A stretch of DNA of 5,337 bases from Caldilinea sp. (GCA_026389955.1 JAPLGY010000166.1:1-5337); one strand, 5' to 3'. Counted from the first letter of the stretch, positions 1 to 5,337 are shown. Notes: generated by a model from the sequence alone, not told the origin. Translations and numbers: made by a program.

Positions 1-467
1 ATCAACGCAGAATAGAGGGGGTGGCGGAGCACCAACAAAAAACTGTTGCGCAACAGCAACGGCAGTGTCGGTTCATTTTGTTGCCAGAAGAGCGGGTAAA
101 AATACTGGGCAGCCAACACCGAAAGCAGCAGCAGCCAGAGCGTGATAAACCCAGGCACCACCAGCCAGCCGCCACCGCTCAAATAAAAATTGATACTGAT
201 CGTCATGGCGATCGGTGCAAGCACCACCAACAGTGCCAACCAGACCCCGCGGCCAATATGCTGTCTGGCTCCTTCCCAGAAAAAGCCAAACTCAACCCGT
301 TTGTAGTTGGCCATGCGGTTGGCCACATGGTGCATGCCAGCCCAGGTCATCGGTGCCGTCACAACCAGCAGAGTCCCGATCCAGAAGAGCACACTGAGAC
401 CGACCACCAAAAAAAATTCTTCGTAGGCACCTTTGAAGGTGCGCCCCATGACGGTGAAAGCTTTCAT
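1..467 (-). CDS. DUF624/YesL-like multi-pass membrane protein (partial, C-terminus off left edge)
   Basis: The minus strand is open from the ATG at 467-465 to the window edge, giving 155 residues with no stop. The product starts MKAFTVMGRTFKGAYEEFF and is strongly hydrophobic. Likely membrane segments lie near residues 17-40 (FFLVVGLSVLFWIGTLLVVT), 75-95 and 100-120, followed by an amphipathic stretch with LLLRNSFLLVLRHPLYSAL near the edge. The layout is an N-terminal amphipathic helix, TM1, a polar segment with an HHVANRMANYK-type sequence, then TM2 and TM3. It resembles DUF624/YesL-like proteins of Chloroflexota and Firmicutes, which are often found with sugar ABC transporters; their function is unknown. 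The start is well fixed: an in-frame TAA sits at 479-477, just 9 nt upstream, so 467 is the first possible start. An ATG at 449 is a less likely alternative. No Shine-Dalgarno sequence precedes either. Family assignment is by eye; that it is a membrane protein is much surer. Confidence 0.72.
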   Translation of the reverse strand, partial: MKAFTVMGRTFKGAYEEFFLVVGLSVLFWIGTLLVVTAPMTWAGMHHVANRMANYKRVEFGFFWEGARQHIGRGVWLALLVVLAPIAMTISINFYLSGGGWLVVPGFITLWLLLLSVLAAQYFYPLFWQQNEPTLPLLLRNSFLLVLRHPLYSAL

Positions 468-511
468 GGGAAAAAATTATACCACAGCCGCCCCCCACAA
501 ACTCGTGTCAA
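468..511 (-). promoter_or_regulatory. Promoter of the membrane-protein gene; probably leaderless
   Basis: On the minus strand a perfect TATAAT lies at 481-476, followed by TTTTTCCC and the ATG at 467. A start site 6-8 nt downstream of the -10 box would fall at or within about 2 nt of the ATG, leaving no room for a ribosome binding site, and none is present. The -35 region at normal spacing (GAGTTT, 504-499) is weak. A perfect TTGACA is at 511-506, but its 24-nt spacing is too long for a standard sigma-70 promoter. Confidence 0.5.
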
Positions 512-641
512 AGCTGTCGAACACACAAACACCCCAGAGCGCTTGCCCAGAACAGCGCCGTCGACTGCCGAACGTGCAGGAGGCATCCCGCGCAGAGCCC
601 TCTATATGGGAAGTGACCTTGCTGGCCCCCATCCCAAGAGA

Positions 642-650
642 TGCTACAAT
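642..650 (+). promoter_or_regulatory. Candidate extended -10 promoter for the SH3b/propeller gene
   Basis: TGCTACAAT fits an extended -10 element (TGn plus TACAAT, 5 of 6 matches to TATAAT). No good -35 is seen at 16-18 nt; TTGCTG at 619-624 is 20 nt away. Transcription would begin near 657, giving a leader of about 105 nt. The 8-mer ATGCTACA (641-648) recurs at 719-726, where TGCTACAGA (720-728) is a weaker alternative closer to the gene. The rest of 468-763 shows no gene and no strong hairpin. Confidence 0.35.
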
Positions 651-763
651 CAAAAAATTGACCGACCTGTGTCCCACTGGCCGCCACACTGATTGTGGAT
701 GTAGCAGAATCTGGGTGTATGCTACAGATCTGGTGAAGGATTGCAGGCAGAGCAAGGAAGCGC

Positions 764-2338
764 ATGATGAAAAACTGGTTGAGACAAATCGAAAACAACA
801 GACCGCTGCTCTACGTGTGGATCACCCTGCTGCTGGTTGCTGGGATGGTCGCAGCCCCGCTCGTCGCTGTGCCCGCCGTCGCCCAGAGCAGCCCGGATAT
901 GGGAAAAACGGCGGTCGCTGGCCTGGACGGTGCTGTCCTGCTGGACCAGCCAGATGGGAGTCCGCTGCAGAAATTGGCCGCAGGTGAGGTCGTGACAGCC
1001 ATCGGGCGCACGCCGGACAGCCAGTTTCTCTGGGTCGTCACCGACCGCCAGGTCGAGGGCTGGATCCAGGCAAGCCAGCTCGTCATCTTTGGTGCAGCCA
1101 GCCTGCCGGTGATCGGGGGGGATGCCCCTGCAGCGGCTGCACCGTCGACAACACCCAGCACAAGCAATACGCTGCCCGTGACGGCCACGCCAACGGCTAC
1201 ATCGGCAGCGACCGCCACACCGACCGTCCCCCCGACGCCGACCGTCACACCGACGCCGACCGTCCCCCCGACGCCGACCGTCACACCGACGCCGACTGTC
1301 ACACCGACGCCGACTGTCACACCGACGCCGACCGTCACACCGACGCCGACACCCATTCCAGCCAGCGATGTGATCGGGGTCACAGTTGGGGAGGGGGCCT
1401 TGCTGTACAGTGCCCCGGAAGGCGAGCGATCCCAGGAATTGCCCGGCGCTGAAGCAGTCAGTGTGTTGGGGCGTACCACCGACACAACCTGGCTGCTGAT
1501 AGAAACGTTCGACGGCAAACAAGGCTGGCTGCCAGCAGAACAACTGGTTGCATTTGGTCTCGAGGAACTGCCTGATTTGAGTGGCCGGCCGGCCACCGAG
1601 CTGCCAGTTGCCGCAGTAGTTGCGCCAGAGACCCCAACGGTTGTGGCCGAAGAGGCATCGATGCGCTCTGCTGCCAGCGGGGCGGCGGAGGAGCTGGCGG
1701 TTGTGGCCAGTGGGGCAGTGACCACGATCGACACCCGGCTCAACATTCGTTCTGGCCCTGCCAGCACCTCCCCGATCGTCGGCAAGGCAGCCAGCGAAGA
1801 GCCGCTTGCCGTCGCAGCCCGCAGCAGCGACAACCTCTGGCTCTTGATCGTGCGGGCCGACCTTCCTGCCGGGGCAGGCTGGGTTGCGGCCGAACTGGTC
1901 ACCTTGGAAGGCGCTGTCGGCGACCTGCCGGCAGCAACCGACACATTTGAGGACACTTCTGTTCAAGCAGCCCCTGCGAGCTGGCTTCCTACTGCGACCG
2001 CTGAACCAGCGATGCCGGCCCCCCGGCAGACTTCGACAGGGCTCGACGGCACCCTGGTTTTTCAAGACGGGCGCGGCGCGATCTACGTGTACGACCTGGC
2101 AAGCGGCGCTGTGCGTTACCTGACCAGCGGCTTTGACCCGGATATCAGCCGAGATGGCAGCAAAGTCACCTTCGTGCGCGACGGGATTTACAGCATCCAG
2201 ATCGACGGTACAGGCGAACGCCTGGGGTCGACGCTGACGGCAAAGAATTTCGGGATGTGGCGGCGCTTGACTCTGCGATGGCCCCTGATTGGAGCGACGG
2301 CGGGATCGTCTACCAATCTAAGGCGGGTGTTGAGGTGA
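764..2338 (+). CDS. Secreted SH3b-repeat protein with PD40 propeller, 5' part of a frameshifted gene
   Basis: This ORF of 524 residues encodes an exported protein. Residues 1-40 form a signal peptide or anchor: a basic N-terminus, hydrophobic core at about 15-37, and an AVPAVA|QS-type cleavage site after 40. Three SH3b-like domains follow at about 48-117, 202-272 and 317-388. Each has the pattern of a small-residue start, an LxxGE/LPGAE-type turn, a W-L/V-x-V/I strand and a GW[IVL]xAxxL end; the third carries the classic LNIRSGPAS motif. A Thr-Pro-rich linker (about 128-199) separates the first two. From about 427 a TolB/PD40-type propeller begins (IYVYDLASG, DISRDGSKVTF, IDGTGER). After about residue 487 the sequence stops resembling a propeller and ends at a TGA (2336-2338), while the propeller continues in another frame. 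AAGGA at 754-758 serves ATG 764 or ATG 767; the second gives slightly better spacing. SH3b domains often bind cell-wall or extracellular ligands; no enzyme motif is visible. Confidence 0.85.
   Translation: MMKNWLRQIENNRPLLYVWITLLLVAGMVAAPLVAVPAVAQSSPDMGKTAVAGLDGAVLLDQPDGSPLQKLAAGEVVTAIGRTPDSQFLWVVTDRQVEGWIQASQLVIFGAASLPVIGGDAPAAAAPSTTPSTSNTLPVTATPTATSAATATPTVPPTPTVTPTPTVPPTPTVTPTPTVTPTPTVTPTPTVTPTPTPIPASDVIGVTVGEGALLYSAPEGERSQELPGAEAVSVLGRTTDTTWLLIETFDGKQGWLPAEQLVAFGLEELPDLSGRPATELPVAAVVAPETPTVVAEEASMRSAASGAAEELAVVASGAVTTIDTRLNIRSGPASTSPIVGKAASEEPLAVAARSSDNLWLLIVRADLPAGAGWVAAELVTLEGAVGDLPAATDTFEDTSVQAAPASWLPTATAEPAMPAPRQTSTGLDGTLVFQDGRGAIYVYDLASGAVRYLTSGFDPDISRDGSKVTFVRDGIYSIQIDGTGERLGSTLTAKNFGMWRRLTLRWPLIGATAGSSTNLRRVLR
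1222..1347 (+). repeat. Seven tandem 18-bp units encoding the TVTPTP linker
   Basis: The unit GACCGTCACACCGACGCC is repeated seven times without gaps, in frame, encoding Thr-Val-Thr-Pro-Thr-Pro. Units 1 and 3 carry CCCCCC in place of CACACC and read TVPPTP; units 5 and 6 have GACTGT instead of GACCGT. The flanks decay into related Thr/Pro codons. Such linkers are typical of secreted Chloroflexota proteins, and the array could vary in copy number by slippage without breaking the frame. Confidence 0.93.
2216..2240 (+). other. Frameshift junction inside the propeller
   Basis: Propeller-like sequence runs in one frame up to IDGTGER (codons ending about 2221) and resumes in the -1 frame as VDADGKEFRDVAALD from 2227. 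The simplest repair is one extra G in the GGGG run at 2224-2227 (CTG GGG G TC GAC). That would give one protein of 656 residues ending at 2733. No canonical X-XXY-YYZ slippery heptamer is seen, although a GGG codon at 2225-2227 could re-pair one base back. A sequencing or assembly error, a true inactivating indel and recoding remain possible, in roughly that order. Confidence 0.8.
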
Positions 2339-2733
2339 CCGACGACACCGCCGACGCCGACACTCGGTCGGTACAGAACGCGCACTGGGACTGGGACCCG
2401 GACTGGGCACCCGACGGTGGGCGCATCGTTTACCAATCCAAGGAGGGACCCCACTGGGAAATCTTTGGTATCTCTCCGGATGGGAGCGGGGTCTTTGCCT
2501 TGACCCGACCGGTCACGACCTTGGTTGACGAACTTCCCAGCAATGTGGCCCCTGCGTTCAGTCCCACTGGCAAGCAGATCGTCTATTTGAGCAATCGCAA
2601 CGAGGAGAACGACGCAGGTCCCTGGCGGCTCTGGGTGATGGAAGCAGATGGCAGCAATCAGCGTCCACTTCCGCTTGAAATTGAAATTTCTTACGGGTAC
2701 AGTGGGGAGCAAGTTGTCAGCTGGGGACCGTAA
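2257..2733 (+). CDS. C-terminal PD40/TolB-type propeller fragment, 3' part of the frameshifted gene
   Basis: This frame carries the rest of the propeller. PD40-type blades are seen as APDWSDGGIVYQSK, then DPDWAPDGGRIVYQSK followed by WEIFGISPDGSG, then APAFSPTGKQIVYLSN followed by RLWVMEADGSNQRPL. The protein ends ISYGYSGEQVVSWGP at a TAA (2731-2733). Coding-like sequence extends upstream of the nominal GTG at 2257 to about 2227, and no ribosome binding site precedes that GTG. It is therefore most likely the end of the upstream gene rather than an independent one. In TolB and related secreted proteins such blades form a beta-propeller used for protein or ligand contacts. The catalytic or binding role here is unknown. 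If this part is not translated, the upstream product would have only an incomplete propeller and would probably not fold there. Confidence 0.8.
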   Translation: MAALDSAMAPDWSDGGIVYQSKAGVEVTDDTADADTRSVQNAHWDWDPDWAPDGGRIVYQSKEGPHWEIFGISPDGSGVFALTRPVTTLVDELPSNVAPAFSPTGKQIVYLSNRNEENDAGPWRLWVMEADGSNQRPLPLEIEISYGYSGEQVVSWGP

Positions 2734-2753
2734 TTCCAATCTGGAAAAAATCA

Positions 2754-2782
2754 GGCTGGGGCGATACTTGCCCCAGCCTTTT
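2754..2782. terminator. Bidirectional intrinsic terminator between convergent genes
   Basis: A perfect 9-bp stem (GGCTGGGGC at 2754-2762, GCCCCAGCC at 2770-2778) encloses a 7-nt loop. On the plus strand TTTT follows directly (2779-2782). On the minus strand the stem is followed by TGATTTTTT (2753-2745). It lies 20 nt after the propeller stop and 2 nt beyond the thioredoxin stop, so it can end both transcripts. Confidence 0.9.
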
Positions 2783-2784
2783 GA

Positions 2785-3192
2785 TTACAGGGAGTCTCCT
2801 ACAATCTGGCGCTGCAACTTCTGAAGAGGCGCCACCCCCTGGTTGATCGCCACAGGACGCAACTCGGGGTTCAAGACCACAGTGGACGGCACTGTCATGA
2901 TGCCATACAGGTCAGCGAGTGCTCGCTGTTCGATGGCGTCGAGCTTGTGCACGGCGACATCCAGCCGGGCTTGCAGCTGGGCCAGAATTGGAGTTTGCTG
3001 CAGCCGGCACTGCGCACACTCCTGGGTCGTAAAATAGAGGACAGCAGGTTTGCCACCTTGCACCGAAGGTGGCAGAGTGGGAGGGGTTTCCTGCAGTCCT
3101 TGGAGCTGGCGCTGCTGCCAATGGCGCCAGAGCGCGTAAAGGAGCGCTGCTGCCAGAGCGATCGCAGCAACAATCAGCACTCTTTCCAACAT
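2785..3192 (-). CDS. Membrane-anchored thioredoxin-like protein
   Basis: A protein of 135 residues with one N-terminal membrane segment (about 4-22, LERVLIVAAIALAAALLYAL) and a short basic/Gln-rich stretch (23-35). A thioredoxin-fold domain follows from about 48: beta strand PAVLYFTT, active-site CxxC at Cys59-Ala-Gln-Cys62 (ECAQC instead of WCGPC), a helix, a second strand with VHKLDAIE, and the cis-proline loop TVPST with Pro102. The length is that of a thioredoxin plus one anchor. The domain probably faces outward, given few positive charges before the helix and several after it, but topology is not certain. It likely reduces, oxidises or carries sulfur on a partner thiol. The AAAAAGGAG ribosome binding site overlaps the stop of the upstream DUF4395 gene and lies 6 nt from the ATG, which indicates co-translation. 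It is the last gene of the operon, just before the terminator. Confidence 0.85.
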   Translation of the reverse strand: MLERVLIVAAIALAAALLYALWRHWQQRQLQGLQETPPTLPPSVQGGKPAVLYFTTQECAQCRLQQTPILAQLQARLDVAVHKLDAIEQRALADLYGIMTVPSTVVLNPELRPVAINQGVAPLQKLQRQIVGDSL

Positions 3193-3205
3193 GGCACACT
3201 CCTTT

Positions 3206-3664
3206 TTAAGATTGCTTGATTTTGACAGCAGTTGGCCAGGAGGGCAGCACGGGGGTCACGCCCAACCTTCCCAGCTGGTAGAAAAGAAAACAGCCTGCGC
3301 AGAAACCCAGGAGCAGGTTGACCGCAGCCAGGCCCACGACCAGCCAGGCCAGCGTCCAGCCAGCGACGGGCAGCGCACTCCAGAGCAACCCTGCGCTGGC
3401 CAGCAGAAAAAGCCCGCCGATCCCCTGGGCAAACAGATGGGGGCGAAGGTCATCCTTGCGCAGATCAGGATGGAGCCAGCCCTGCGGCGCGATCAGGCGG
3501 GTGTAGACAAGTTTGAACAGCCCAGCCTGCGGCCATACTGTGCCGACCAGCATCACTGCAGCCACGGCAGCGACCAGCTCGCGCGCGTCGAGGAGAAAGG
3601 CCGCCACCACCAGGACGACGATTGCGGCCTGGTTAAAACGCAAAGCAGTATAATCGACGTTCAT
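3206..3664 (-). CDS. DUF4395 family integral membrane protein
   Basis: A protein of 152 residues, MNVDYTALRFNQ at the start and VKIKQS at the end. It has about four hydrophobic segments (approximately 12-26, 29-46, 79-97 and 101-120). Features typical of DUF4395 are the N-terminal ALRFNQ, the GT.WP.AGLFK loop (41-51), the D-DLRPHLFAQG-GG segment (71-84) and the signature GFCAGCFLFYQLGRLG (120-135) with a CxxC at Cys122/Cys125. The family has no established function; members often sit next to thioredoxins or other sulfur-related genes, as here. The frame is open far upstream across the cysteine synthase gene, but the start is set by a good ribosome binding site 6 nt before the ATG at 3664. The stop at 3206-3208 lies 13 nt from the thioredoxin start. 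A thiol exchange with that protein is plausible but inferred. Confidence 0.87.
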   Translation of the reverse strand: MNVDYTALRFNQAAIVVLVVAAFLLDARELVAAVAAVMLVGTVWPQAGLFKLVYTRLIAPQGWLHPDLRKDDLRPHLFAQGIGGLFLLASAGLLWSALPVAGWTLAWLVVGLAAVNLLLGFCAGCFLFYQLGRLGVTPVLPSWPTAVKIKQS

Positions 3665-3670
3665 TGGTCT

Positions 3671-3677
3671 CTCCTTT
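3671..3677 (-). promoter_or_regulatory. Ribosome binding site that fixes the DUF4395 start
   Basis: AAAGGAG on the minus strand lies 6 nt before the ATG at 3664. It decides the start because the reading frame stays open to about 4501 without being coding there. Confidence 0.85.
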
Positions 3678-3705
3678 ACAAATGAACAGGGGGGCGTCAC
3701 CCTGC

Positions 3706-4641
3706 TCAGCCAAACAGCCCCAGGCTGACATATTTGCTGCCGTCGTCGGGCAGCACGGTCACGATGCAGCCTTTTTGCAGCTGGTGGGCCAGCGCTATCG
3801 CCACTTGCACAGCTGCACCGGCGCTGATCCCGACGAAGAGCCCGCCGGTTCGGGCCAGCTGCTGGGTCATTGTCCAGGCATCTTCGCTGGCCACCCCCCA
3901 GAAACGGTCCGGGAGGCCGGCATCGTAGATCCCCGGCACGATCGCGCTTTCCAGATGCTTCAACCCCTCGATCACTGCAAGCTCGTCCTCGGGCTGCACA
4001 GCGACCAGCTCGATCGCTGGGTTGCATTCCTTCAAATAGCGTCCGGTCCCCATGAACGTTCCAGTCGTGCCCAGCCCGGCCACAAAATGGGTCACCCCCC
4101 CGGCGCTTTGCTGCCAGATTTCCGGGCCTGTCGTCGCATAATGCGCCTGCCAGTTGGCAGGATTGTTGTACTGGTTGGTGTAGACATACCGTTCGGGGGC
4201 AGCGGCCACGATCGCACGCACGGTTTCGAGTGCGCCGTCTGAGCCTTCCAGCGGGTCTGATTCGATCAAAGTGGCCCCGTAGGCCTTGACCAGCGCCTTG
4301 CGTTCGGCGCTGACGTTGGCTGGCATGACCAGCTGTACCGCGTAGCCTTTGACCGATCCGATCAAGGCCAGCGCAATGCCTGTGTTGCCCGAACTGCTGT
4401 CGATCAAAATTTTGTCGGGTGTCAGCTGGCCAGAACGCTCGGCCTCTTCGACCATACGCAACGCGGCACGCGCTTTGATGGAGCCGCCGGGGTTGGTCCA
4501 TTCCGCTTTGGCCAACACTCTGACCGAGTTTGGTACCCCCTGCCGGTGGGCAAATTCGCTCAAATCCAACAGGGGGGTGTTGCCGATCTGGGCCAGGATG
4601 GTGCTGGCGGCTGGGATGCTGCGTTCAAGCGTGCGAAGCAT
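3706..4641 (-). CDS. cysM: CysM-type cysteine synthase (PLP-dependent, fold type II)
   Basis: A 311-residue protein, the usual length for cysteine synthases, which replace the side-chain leaving group of an activated serine with sulfide or a thiocarboxylate sulfur to make cysteine in the cytoplasm. Visible motifs: IGNTPLLDL (19-27), the PLP lysine in TNPGGSIKAR (Lys56), the substrate loop SSSGNTG (82-88), the phosphate-binding GTTGT (191-195), GISAGA (271-276) and the C-terminal LPDDGSKYVS (297-306). SIKAR in place of the CysK-type SVKDR, and GSKYVS near the C-terminus (mycobacterial CysM has a similar GWKYLS), point to the CysM group. Arg246 in LPDRFWGV may match the arginine that contacts O-phosphoserine in mycobacterial CysM, aligned by eye only. 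The ATG at 4641 has GAGGAG 9 nt upstream, and the gene follows the E1 gene by 15 nt. Classic O-acetylserine use cannot be ruled out. Confidence 0.93.
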   Translation of the reverse strand: MLRTLERSIPAASTILAQIGNTPLLDLSEFAHRQGVPNSVRVLAKAEWTNPGGSIKARAALRMVEEAERSGQLTPDKILIDSSSGNTGIALALIGSVKGYAVQLVMPANVSAERKALVKAYGATLIESDPLEGSDGALETVRAIVAAAPERYVYTNQYNNPANWQAHYATTGPEIWQQSAGGVTHFVAGLGTTGTFMGTGRYLKECNPAIELVAVQPEDELAVIEGLKHLESAIVPGIYDAGLPDRFWGVASEDAWTMTQQLARTGGLFVGISAGAAVQVAIALAHQLQKGCIVTVLPDDGSKYVSLGLFG

Positions 4642-4656
4642 GGCCGGGTTCTCCTC

Positions 4657-5337
4657 TCAGGCAATAACCTGTTCGATGCGCTGTTCGCGTGCAGGGAAGC
4701 CACAAAACTGTTCGTAGTCGATCAGCTGGGTCACGGTGGCGTGGTCCCCGCAGAGCGGGCAGTCCGGGCTGCGCTGCACCTTGAGCGTGCGGAAACTCAT
4801 GTCGAGGGTGTCGACCATCAGCAGCTGGCCCACCAACGGTTCGCCCACACCCAGGATCAGCTTGATCGCTTCGATCGCCTGAATGGAGCCGACAATCCCG
4901 GGCAGCACGCCGAGCACCCCGGCTTCGGCACAGCTGGGCACTTCGCCGGGCGCAGGCGGTTCCGGGTAGAGACAACGGTAGCAGGGGCCGCCGCGAACCC
5001 CTTGCTCTGGGGAATCAGGCAGATAGACCGTTGCCTGGCCCTCGAACATAAAGATGCTGCCGTCGACCAGCGGTTTGCCCAGCATGTGACAGGCATCGTT
5101 GACCAGGTAGCGGGTGGGAAAGTTGTCTGAACCGTTGAGCACAAGGTCGTACTGGCGGAGGATCTCCAAAGCATTGTCGCTGGTCAAAGGGGCGTTGTGG
5201 GGCACGACCTTGACATCTGGGTTGATGTCGCGGATGCGGTCGGCGGCCGACTCCACCTTGGGGCGGCCGACATCCGACGTGTGATGGAGGATCTGACGTT
5301 GCAGGTTGGTCAGGTCCACGCGGTCGCCGTCGGCCAG
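4657..5337 (-). CDS. moeB: MoeB/ThiF-type E1 adenylyltransferase (partial, N-terminus off right edge)
   Basis: The visible 226 residues start inside the nucleotide-binding domain (LADGDRVDLTNLQRQ) and continue to a TGA at 4657-4659. About the first 50-70 residues, with the Gly-rich ATP motif, are outside the window; the GTG at 5319 is an internal valine, not a start. These enzymes adenylate the C-terminal glycine of a ubiquitin-like sulfur carrier (MoaD, ThiS, CysO). Visible landmarks, counted from the window edge: NLQRQ (11-15), SDVGRPK (21-27), NGSDNFPTR (68-76, Asp71), zinc ligands CYRC (119-122) and CPLC (183-186), and the conserved cysteine in PSCAEAGVLGVLPG (Cys136). The tail LIDYEQFCGF matches the linker that precedes the rhodanese domain in MoeZ-type proteins, but the protein stops 21 residues later, so no rhodanese domain is present. 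It is the first visible gene of the operon. The carrier it serves is not in view. Confidence 0.9.
   Translation of the reverse strand: MADGDRVDLTNLQRQILHHTSDVGRPKVESAADRIRDINPDVKVVPHNAPLTSDNALEILRQYDLVLNGSDNFPTRYLVNDACHMLGKPLVDGSIFMFEGQATVYLPDSPEQGVRGGPCYRCLYPEPPAPGEVPSCAEAGVLGVLPGIVGSIQAIEAIKLILGVGEPLVGQLLMVDTLDMSFRTLKVQRSPDCPLCGDHATVTQLIDYEQFCGFPAREQRIEQVIA

Noticed and set aside
1..11. Resemblance of the first bases (ATCAACGCAGA) to a cDNA-library adapter
   Set aside because: The match is only about 11 nt. The same bases read as sensible coding sequence (HPLYSAL) continuing the minus-strand gene.
506..511. Perfect TTGACA on the minus strand as a -35 box
   Set aside because: It lies 24 nt from the TATAAT at 481-476, too far for a normal sigma-70 promoter, and no -10 is found at 16-18 nt from it.
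21..692. Plus-strand ORF of 223 residues at the left end, and another at 433-987
   Set aside because: The first is antisense to the hydrophobic membrane-protein gene and Gln/His/Pro-rich. The second runs through the intergenic region into the SH3b gene out of frame. Neither has a ribosome binding site or a family signature.
1222..1347. CRISPR-like or regulatory repeat array
   Set aside because: The 18-bp units abut with no spacers and stay in the protein frame as TVTPTP, so they are a coding linker repeat.
722..2065. Long minus-strand ORFs (722-2065 and 811-1956) with Arg/Gly- or Gly/Val-rich repeats
   Set aside because: They are antisense readings of the Thr-Pro repeat and GC-rich codons of the plus-strand gene. 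They show low-complexity composition and no recognisable domain, while the plus strand has a signal peptide and SH3b motifs.
3665..4501. Upstream extension of the DUF4395 frame to give a 431-residue protein
   Set aside because: This part is an out-of-frame Arg-rich reading of the cysteine synthase gene. DUF4395 proteins are about 150 residues long, and a strong ribosome binding site sits at 3671-3677 before the ATG at 3664.
4546..5130. Plus-strand ORF of 194 residues opposite the E1 gene
   Set aside because: It is antisense to clearly conserved E1 motifs (CYRC, CPLC, SCAEAGVLG) and has no recognisable features of its own.

Overview
The window looks like a piece of a Chloroflexota (Caldilinea/Anaerolineae-like) genome, probably from an uncultured member. 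This is an inference. It rests on high GC content, a secreted protein with a long Thr-Pro-Thr-Val linker joining SH3b domains to a WD40-like propeller, and a DUF4395 membrane protein next to a membrane-anchored thioredoxin. No mobile element, CRISPR array, tRNA or rRNA is visible.

Layout. (1) Positions 1-467, minus strand: the N-terminal 155 residues of a multi-pass membrane protein resembling the DUF624/YesL family, cut by the left edge. (2) Positions 468-763: a divergent intergenic region. It holds a perfect TATAAT box 8 nt in front of the membrane-protein ATG, which suggests a leaderless transcript, and an extended -10 candidate (TGCTACAAT) facing the other way. (3) Positions 764-2733, plus strand: a secreted or membrane-anchored protein with three SH3b-like domains, a TP-rich linker built from an 18-bp tandem repeat, and a C-terminal TolB/PD40-type beta-propeller. 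The reading frame breaks inside the propeller near 2216-2240, so the gene appears as two overlapping ORFs. (4) Positions 2754-2782: a near-ideal hairpin that can terminate both convergent transcription units. (5) Positions 2785-5337, minus strand: a compact operon read from right to left. It encodes a MoeB/ThiF-type E1 enzyme (5' end off the right edge), a CysM-type cysteine synthase, a DUF4395 membrane protein and a membrane-anchored thioredoxin-like protein. Gaps are 15, 41 and 13 nt, and each of the three downstream genes has a clear Shine-Dalgarno sequence.

How the genes may work together. A MoeB-like adenylyltransferase next to a CysM-like synthase recalls the route of Mycobacterium, where a ubiquitin-like carrier (CysO) is activated to a thiocarboxylate by a MoeB/MoeZ enzyme and CysM uses it with O-phosphoserine to make cysteine. 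The carrier and the Mec peptidase are not in the window. The two downstream genes each carry a CxxC motif, one in a thioredoxin fold and one in a membrane segment of DUF4395, and could form a thiol redox or sulfur-handling pair linked to cysteine synthesis. That link is a hypothesis based on co-transcription, not a demonstrated function.
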